Part shown: in pieces, positions 58,682-64,000 of the stretch
How the letters are laid out: every line of letters starts with the position of its first letter
Position numbering within the stretch: position 1 is the first letter of the stretch
Origin: Variovorax flavidus
GTDB taxonomy: Bacteria; Pseudomonadota; Gammaproteobacteria; Burkholderiales; Burkholderiaceae_C
Length of the DNA stretch: 64,000 nt
Reading direction: 5' to 3'
Assembly (NCBI RefSeq): GCF_030317145.1
Contig: NZ_JASZYE010000002.1
Location: 124,001-188,000 of the forward strand
Position numbers and translations under genes: made by a program
The notes under the pieces: model-generated
Database searches by the model: none
Seen by the model: only the letters and a program-made list of their open reading frames with translations
Told to the model about the DNA's origin: nothing

Positions 58682-60724
58682 TCACCGCGGCATCAACTGA
58701 TAGAAATCAAAGCCGTTGCTGCGCCCGCCCAGGCAGCTCGCCAGCGTGTCTTCCACCTCCCGCCACAGCGCGAGCCGGTTGCGCCACTTGCGCACGTTGT
58801 GGCCTTCGTCCGCGAAAGTCATGTACTGCACCGGCCGGCCGAGCCGCCGCAGTTCGGCCACCACGTCGTCGGAATCCTGGCGCAGCACGCGAATGTCGTT
58901 GCTGCCGTGGATCACCAGCAGCGGCGCCGTGATGCGGTCGATCTGCGAGATCGGCGAGTTGGCGAGCATCTCCGCCCGCTCGGCGGGGTTGCCGACATCG
59001 CCGTAGGTCATCGCGAAGAAGTGCCGGTTGCGCCAGAACGGCGGCCAGTTCTCGATCACGCGCGGCCAGTTGGCGACGCCCACCACATCGATGCCGCAGC
59101 GGTAGTCGTGCCGCTTCTGGATCAGCTGCGCCAGCACCGAGAAGCCGCCGAAGCTGACGCCGAAGACTGCCATGCGCTTCGGGTCGGCAATGCCCTGGTC
59201 GACGGCCCATTGCGCGGCCTCGGCGATGTCGCCCTGCATGCGCCCGTTGTATTCGTGCGCGCCGGCCAGCATGAAGGCGCGGCCGTAGCCGGCCGAGCCG
59301 CGGTAGTTGACGTGCAGCACCGCATAGCCGCGATTGGCGAGCATCTGCGTGTTGGTGAAGCCGGCGGCCTGCCAGCGGTCGCGTCCCCAGGGCCCGCCAT
59401 GGATGTCGATGACCAGCGGCGCCGGGCCTTTCACCCCGCGCGGTCGCACCACGTAGCCGTGCACCGTGAGGCCGTCCGACGCCTTGAAGGCGAACGGCTC
59501 CACCGGCGAGAACAGCCCGGGGTCGGGCCTGCGCGGCGGGGTCAGGCGGGTGAGCTGCTGCGTGTCGCGGTCGAGCAGCATCTCCACCGCTTCGTCCCCG
59601 GTCACGGCGCGCAGCACCATTTGCCGTGAATCCTCGGCCACGCTCGACGGCCGCGTGAGCACGGGCTCGCTGTCGAGCCAGCCGCGGCTGCGCGCGGTCC
59701 GAACCGCCTGGGCCACCTCGGCGCCGAGCGCGGCATCGAGGTAGATGAAGCGCGGCATCCCGGGCTCCATGGCATAGGCGTAGGGCGCGCCCTGCATCGG
59801 CGGGTACTGGGCGTTGTCGAGATCGACCTCGCCGTCCTCGGCCAGCACGCGCTCGCTGCCGCTGGCCAGGTCGACTTCCACCAGCACGGCCTTGTCGCGG
59901 CCGATGTTGGTCATGGCCCAGACCTTGCCGTTGGCCAGATCGATGCGCTGCGGCCAGAAGAGGTCGAAAGCCTTCACGGTCCGCAGCACGCGCCAGCTGC
60001 CGTCGGCATTCTTCAGCTCGATCGCGACGTCGGAACCGTCGGCGTTGCCGAGCTGGCGGGTGCGGCCGGCGAGCTGGCGGTCGGTGCCGATCAGCCAGGC
60101 GAGCACATGGCCCTCGCCCTCGCTGCGCGCAACCTCGCGCACGGTGCGCGTCGCGGCGTCGCCCTCGAACAGACCCATGCTCGCGCGGTCGCGGCGATTG
60201 GCGGTGAAGAAGAAGCGCGCGCTGCCCGCCGCACCACGCGCCACGTAGGTCGAGCGCACGCCGGGCCAGGGCGTCACGGCCCAGGGACGGGCGTCCGGCT
60301 GTTCGCTGTCGACCACGAAGATCTGCGTGTTCTCGTCGCCGGAGAAGTCCTTGACGTAGGCGACATGGCGGCTGTCGGCCAGCCATGAATACGTGGGGCC
60401 TGACCGTGCGAGGGTGCCGGTCGCAAAGGTCCTGACGCCGGCGCCGCCGGTCGAGGCAGCGTCGGCCGCGGGGCGCACCGCCAGCCCGATGTCGGTGCCC
60501 ACGACCTGCACCCAGAGCAGCTTCCTCGCATCGGGCGACAGCGCATGGCCGTCGACGTAGTCCACGTTCGCGACGAAGCGCCGCAGCGGCACCAGGGGCG
60601 GCAGTTCGCCCTGCTGCTGCGCCGCGGCGAGCGCCAGATCGGTGGGGGCAGTGCCGCAGGCGCCGAGCGCCAACACTGCCGACAAGGCCATCCCCACGGC
60701 CATCCAACGCGATGCCAAGCCCAT
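58682..60724 (-). CDS. S9-family peptidase (prolyl-oligopeptidase type), lipoprotein
   Basis: A 680-residue serine peptidase with a lipoprotein signal (AVLALGAC). The N-terminal half is a beta-propeller-like domain with repeated WLADSRHVAYVKDF-type blades; the C-terminal half is an alpha/beta-hydrolase with the nucleophile Ser in GVSFGGF, Asp in HGSNDIRVL and His in DEGHNV. GGGAG precedes the ATG at 60724. Likely an envelope-attached aminopeptidase or oligopeptidase. It diverges from the response regulator gene with a 77-bp gap. Confidence 0.91.
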   Translation of the reverse strand: MGLASRWMAVGMALSAVLALGACGTAPTDLALAAAQQQGELPPLVPLRRFVANVDYVDGHALSPDARKLLWVQVVGTDIGLAVRPAADAASTGGAGVRTFATGTLARSGPTYSWLADSRHVAYVKDFSGDENTQIFVVDSEQPDARPWAVTPWPGVRSTYVARGAAGSARFFFTANRRDRASMGLFEGDAATRTVREVARSEGEGHVLAWLIGTDRQLAGRTRQLGNADGSDVAIELKNADGSWRVLRTVKAFDLFWPQRIDLANGKVWAMTNIGRDKAVLVEVDLASGSERVLAEDGEVDLDNAQYPPMQGAPYAYAMEPGMPRFIYLDAALGAEVAQAVRTARSRGWLDSEPVLTRPSSVAEDSRQMVLRAVTGDEAVEMLLDRDTQQLTRLTPPRRPDPGLFSPVEPFAFKASDGLTVHGYVVRPRGVKGPAPLVIDIHGGPWGRDRWQAAGFTNTQMLANRGYAVLHVNYRGSAGYGRAFMLAGAHEYNGRMQGDIAEAAQWAVDQGIADPKRMAVFGVSFGGFSVLAQLIQKRHDYRCGIDVVGVANWPRVIENWPPFWRNRHFFAMTYGDVGNPAERAEMLANSPISQIDRITAPLLVIHGSNDIRVLRQDSDDVVAELRRLGRPVQYMTFADEGHNVRKWRNRLALWREVEDTLASCLGGRSNGFDFYQLMPR

Positions 60725-60801
60725 GACTGTCTCCCTCTCCAAGTCGGTGTTGTTCCGGAAATTGTGGGGGAGGCAACCTTGGGCAAAGCCAAAGGTTGGC
60801 C

Positions 60802-61473
60802 ATGCACAATCGCCGCGTGCACATCCTGCTGATCGAAGACGACCTCGACCTGGGCCGCGCCTTGCAGGCCGCGCTGAAGGTCGACGGCCTCAGCAGCGAG
60901 TGGCGCCGGCGGGCCGCCGACGCGCCGCGCGAACTCGACGGCAGCGTCTTCGATTGCGTGCTGCTCGATCTCTCCTTGCCCGACGGCAGCGGGTTCGACC
61001 TGCTCAGGCGTTGGCGGCGCGAGGGCTCGCTGCTGCCAGTGATCGTGATCACCGCACGCTCCGCGGTCGAGGACCGTCTGGCCGGGCTCGATGGCGGTGC
61101 GGACGATTTCGTCATCAAGCCCTTTGCCACGGTGGAGCTGATCTCGCGCATCCGCGCCGTGCTGCGCCGCTCGGCGCGGCAGGCCAGCGAAGTCTGGAGC
61201 CTTGGCGCGCTGGCGATCGAGCCTCGCCGGCATCGCGCCTCGCTGCACGGCGTGCCGCTGGACCTGTCGCCGCGCGAATTCCGGCTGCTCCTGGAGCTGG
61301 CGCGCGAGCCGGGCTCGGTGGTCGCCAAGGGCGTTCTCGCGAAGAAGCTCGAACCGCTCGGCGAGCCGCTGGACTTTGCGGCGATCGAGGTCCACGTGTC
61401 GAACCTGCGCCGCAAGATCGGCGGCGAGCGGGTGCACACGGTGCGCGGCGTGGGCTACATGCTCGCGTCGTGA
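60802..61473 (+). CDS. OmpR/QseB-type response regulator (no adjacent kinase)
   Basis: A 223-residue regulator. Receiver site: Asp13/Asp14, Asp56 (CVLLDLSLPDGSG) and Lys in DDFVIKPF. The C-terminal winged helix shows LSPREFRLLLELAREPGSVV and IEVHVSNLRRKIG..HTVRGVGYML. The ATG at 60802 is used, with AAAGG six bases upstream, over a TTG six bases earlier. No histidine kinase lies next to it; a GNAT gene follows immediately. It may be an orphan regulator or its kinase may lie elsewhere. Confidence 0.92.
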   Translation: MHNRRVHILLIEDDLDLGRALQAALKVDGLSSEWRRRAADAPRELDGSVFDCVLLDLSLPDGSGFDLLRRWRREGSLLPVIVITARSAVEDRLAGLDGGADDFVIKPFATVELISRIRAVLRRSARQASEVWSLGALAIEPRRHRASLHGVPLDLSPREFRLLLELAREPGSVVAKGVLAKKLEPLGEPLDFAAIEVHVSNLRRKIGGERVHTVRGVGYMLAS

Positions 61474-61478
61474 ACGAG

Positions 61479-62564
61479 ATGCCGCACCAGCCGATCGACA
61501 TCGTCCCCTTCGACCCCCATCACGCGACGGCGGCGCAATGGGCGGCGTATCACGCATACCGGAGGATCCGCGCCGAGGAGGACATCCCGGGCGAGCCGAT
61601 CCTGGCCGATGCCGATTTCGAGCACCACCTGCGCCGACGCCGTCCGATGGACGAATCGCGCAGGGTGATCGCACTGCATGACGACCGGGTGGTCGGCAAC
61701 CTGCTGCTCGACTTCCGCCGCGAAGGGACGCCCGACTACGAAAGCTTCGCGCCCTTCGTCGGCGCAGGTGGCGGCGTGATGCAGCCGTACCGCCGGCAGG
61801 GTATCGCCACTGCCTTGCTCGGCGCGTTGCTGGCCTTCATGCAGGCGCATGGCAAGCGCACGGCGACACTCGGCGCCGCCGGCCCTGATGCCCACGCATT
61901 CCTGCAGGCGCTGGGCGCCACGGAGAAACACAGCGCGGTCGAGAATCGCCTCCCGTTCGACGGGCTGGACTGGAACGCTCTCGACCGCTGGCAGGCCGAC
62001 GCGACTTCAGGGCCGGGCGCGCACCTGCGCTGGGAGATCCATGCCGGGCGCGTGCCGCTCGACCGCCTCGCGAGCCTGATGGCGCCGTTCACCGTTCTGA
62101 TCGGCGACATCCCGTTGGGTGCGCTCGACCTTCCGGCCATTCGCTACGAACTCCCGGCACACGTGAGCTGGTACGAGGAAATGGATCGCAGCGGCGGAGA
62201 GCATCTGGTGGTGATGCTGCTCGACGGCGATGAAGTGGCGGCCGTCTGCAATGCCCATTGGGAGCAGCGCTTTCCGGACCGCGTGTTCCAGGCCCTCACC
62301 GCCGTGGCGCGCCCCTGGCGTGGCAAGGGGCTCGCCAAGGGCGTGAAGGCGGCGATGCTGAAGCTGGTGCGCCAGCGTCATCCGGAGGTCCGGATGATCG
62401 TCACGCACAACGCCGAAGCGAACGCGCCGATCCTGTCGATCAACCGACGGCTCGGCTTCGCGATCCATCGCCAGACCGTCAGCTACCAGATCGACCGCGA
62501 GAGCCTGCGAAGGAGGCTCGACGAGCCGGGCCGGATCAGGCTGCCGCCAGCACCGTTCCGCTGA
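61479..62564 (+). CDS. Tandem GNAT-domain acetyltransferase
   Basis: A 361-residue protein with two GNAT-like halves. In the first, VMQPYRRQGIATALLGALLAF is the acetyl-CoA-binding motif A; in the second, TAVARPWRGKGLAKGVKAAMLK plays the same part, and NAEANAPILSINRRLGF is a typical motif B. Two starts fit: ATG at 61479, or a GTG at 61470 overlapping the TGA of the response regulator (GTGA). The acceptor is unknown. The 3' end overlaps the convergent fahA by 29 bp. Confidence 0.88.
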   Translation: MPHQPIDIVPFDPHHATAAQWAAYHAYRRIRAEEDIPGEPILADADFEHHLRRRRPMDESRRVIALHDDRVVGNLLLDFRREGTPDYESFAPFVGAGGGVMQPYRRQGIATALLGALLAFMQAHGKRTATLGAAGPDAHAFLQALGATEKHSAVENRLPFDGLDWNALDRWQADATSGPGAHLRWEIHAGRVPLDRLASLMAPFTVLIGDIPLGALDLPAIRYELPAHVSWYEEMDRSGGEHLVVMLLDGDEVAAVCNAHWEQRFPDRVFQALTAVARPWRGKGLAKGVKAAMLKLVRQRHPEVRMIVTHNAEANAPILSINRRLGFAIHRQTVSYQIDRESLRRRLDEPGRIRLPPAPFR

Positions 62565-63819
62565 CTTCCCCGAGGCCGATGCGCACGGCGCCCGCACGCT
62601 CGCAGTAGCCGCGCAGGCTCAGGGTGTCGCCGTCTTCCAGGAAGGTGCGGCGCTCGCCGTTGGGCAGCGTGATCGCGTGCTTGCCGCCCAGCGTCAATTC
62701 GAGCAACGAACCCGCTTCGTCAGGCTTCGGGCCCGACAGCGTGCCGGAGCCGAGCAGGTCGCCCGGCTGCAGGTTGCAGCCGTTCACCGTGTGGTGCGCG
62801 ACCAGCTGCGCGGCAGTCCAGTAGGCGGCCTGCGTGGTGTTGCCGCGCGTGAGGCGCACGGCGCCCTCGCCGGCTTCGCGCATCTTCGCGGTCTGCAGCC
62901 ACACCTCCAGCGTGATGTCGAGCGCGCCGGCCTCGCGGTTGGCGGGCGAGTCGAGGTAGGGCAAGGGCTGGGGGTCGCCCGCCGGCCGCTCGAACTTCGC
63001 GCGGAAGGGCGCGAGTGCTTCCATCGTCACGATCCAGGGCGACAGCGTGGTCGTGAAGCTCTTCGAGAGAAAGGGGCCGAGCGGCTGGTATTCCCAGGCC
63101 TGCAGGTCGCGCGCGGACCAGTCGTTGAGCAGCGTCACGCCGAACAGGTGCTGCTCGGCATTGCCGATGGCGATCGGCTCACCGAGCGCATTGCCCTGGC
63201 CGACGACGAAGCCCAGCTCCAGCTCGTAGTCGAGCCGCTTCGAGGGACCGAAGGTCGGCGCCTCCGCCGCATCGGAACCCGGCGTCTTGGTCTGGCCCTG
63301 CGGGCGCTTGAAGCGCTGGCCGCTCACGCCGATCGACGACGCGCGGCCGTGGTAGCCGATGGGCACCCACTTGTAGTTCGGCATCAGCGGCTGGTCCGGG
63401 CGGAACAGCTTGCCGACGGTGGTGGCGTGGTGGATGCCCGTGTAGAAGTCGGTGTAGTCGCCGATGCGGCAGGGCACGGTCAGCTCGACGGCCGACTGCG
63501 CGAGCAGGGCCTTGCTCCAGGCGGCCTGCTTCGGGCTGCCTTCGCGCAGGCCCTCGGAGATGGCGGTGCGCAGCGCCTGCCGCTCGGCCGCGCCATGCGC
63601 CAGCAGCACGTTCATGTCGTCGGTGTCGACGACGCCCGCCGCCTTCAGGTCGAGCACCTGGTCGCCGATCGCGACGCCGATGCGGAAGCCTTCGCTGCCG
63701 CCGGCAGGCCGGAAGCGCCCGAAAGGCAGGTTCTGGATCGGGAAGTCGCAGCCGGCTTCGTTGGCCGAGGCCACCCAGCTGCGGAGCTTCGCGTCGTGCG
63801 TTGCGTTCAATGTGTTCAT
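62536..63819 (-). CDS. fahA: Fumarylacetoacetase
   Basis: A 427-residue enzyme, the last step of tyrosine/homogentisate degradation (fumarylacetoacetate to fumarate and acetoacetate). It has the two-domain FAH layout: an N-terminal SH3-like domain with NLPFGRF and a catalytic domain with DYTDFYTGIHHATTVGK, SSIGVSGQRFKRP, DYELELGFVVG (metal ligands) and LLNDWSARDLQAWEYQPLGP. Its ATG overlaps the hmgA stop codon (ATGA), so the two are translationally coupled. Confidence 0.96.
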   Translation of the reverse strand: MNTLNATHDAKLRSWVASANEAGCDFPIQNLPFGRFRPAGGSEGFRIGVAIGDQVLDLKAAGVVDTDDMNVLLAHGAAERQALRTAISEGLREGSPKQAAWSKALLAQSAVELTVPCRIGDYTDFYTGIHHATTVGKLFRPDQPLMPNYKWVPIGYHGRASSIGVSGQRFKRPQGQTKTPGSDAAEAPTFGPSKRLDYELELGFVVGQGNALGEPIAIGNAEQHLFGVTLLNDWSARDLQAWEYQPLGPFLSKSFTTTLSPWIVTMEALAPFRAKFERPAGDPQPLPYLDSPANREAGALDITLEVWLQTAKMREAGEGAVRLTRGNTTQAAYWTAAQLVAHHTVNGCNLQPGDLLGSGTLSGPKPDEAGSLLELTLGGKHAITLPNGERRTFLEDGDTLSLRGYCERAGAVRIGLGEVSGTVLAAA

Positions 63820-64000
63820 GGCTTGTACTTGTCTTGAAGGCCGGCCCAGCAGTCGGCGTAGTTCTGGTCGAGCGCGGGGCTTTGCATCGCGAACTCGGTG
63901 GGGATGAAGCGGTAGCGGCTCTCGAACATGAAAGCCAGCGTGTTGTCGAGCTTCTGCGGCTTCAGGTCGCTGTGGCTCGCCTTCTCGAAGGCTTCCTCGT
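63816..64000 (-). CDS. hmgA: Homogentisate 1,2-dioxygenase, C-terminal part (runs off the window)
   Basis: The last 60 or so codons. They contain SDLKPQKLDNTLAFMFESRY and FIPTEFAMQSPALDQNYADC, which are highly typical of the C-terminus of HmgA, the iron-dependent dioxygenase that opens homogentisate to maleylacetoacetate. The stop overlaps the fahA start by four bases. The rest of the gene is outside the window. Confidence 0.94.
   Translation of the reverse strand, partial: EEAFEKASHSDLKPQKLDNTLAFMFESRYRFIPTEFAMQSPALDQNYADCWAGLQDKYKP

Overview
This is a GC-rich, densely packed bacterial chromosomal segment. The gene content points to the Comamonadaceae (Burkholderiales), most likely Variovorax or a close relative: Bug-type (TctC-like) binding proteins, a split PntAA/PntAB/PntB transhydrogenase, gentisate and homogentisate degradation genes, and many ATGA start/stop overlaps. 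The assignment rests on gene content and style, not on an rRNA gene. I found no tRNA, rRNA, CRISPR array, insertion sequence or prophage.

Layout. 1-4170: a peptide-type ABC importer on the minus strand (two permeases, two ATPases, start of the binding protein). 4221-8991: a long-chain acyl-CoA ligase and the three-subunit proton-translocating transhydrogenase. 9256-12829: response regulator, CHASE2 histidine kinase and a NudJ-like Nudix hydrolase in one tight operon, converging on mnmA (12894-14030). 14150-18403: an acyl-CoA synthetase coupled to a wax ester synthase/diacylglycerol acyltransferase, then a luciferase-like oxidoreductase. 18479-26850: envelope and transport genes (phospholipase-D lipoprotein, SHOCT and LapA-like small membrane proteins, ArcD-type antiporter, Tat-exported beta-carbonic anhydrase, glycine-zipper lipoprotein, SLC13 permease, DUF1266 protein).

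26914-44522 is the most distinctive part. Two paralogous hybrid kinases (PAS-HisKA-HATPase-REC-HPt) each converge on an RcsB-like response regulator, about 13 kb apart, and a BvgA-like regulator follows the second pair. Between the pairs lie ssb and a lipid-modification locus organised around an ECF sigma factor and a ChrR-type zinc anti-sigma factor. Two operons face this pair: FAD oxidoreductase/DUF1365/cyclopropane-fatty-acid synthase, and UfaM-like methyltransferase/DUF1295. All three transcription units carry the same promoter signature, TGATC(C/T)-18 nt-TAnnnG, which matches the RpoE/ChrR singlet-oxygen promoters known from Rhodobacter. The simplest reading is a self-contained photo-oxidative stress regulon that modifies membrane fatty acids, possibly to furan fatty acids.

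44881-50391: uvrA, an orphan ATP-synthase c subunit, an Old Yellow Enzyme and acyl-CoA thioesterase II. 50485-58171: a gentisate (3-hydroxybenzoate) catabolic operon with two Bug binding proteins and a divergent LysR regulator. 58215-64000: a hotdog thioesterase, an S9 peptidase lipoprotein, an orphan OmpR-type regulator with a double-GNAT protein, and the homogentisate genes fahA and hmgA (partial).

A structured repeat of about 95 bp occurs three times (2165, 12841, 51864). It is always placed at the stop codon of a minus-strand gene, and one copy supplies the last codons and stop of mnmA.
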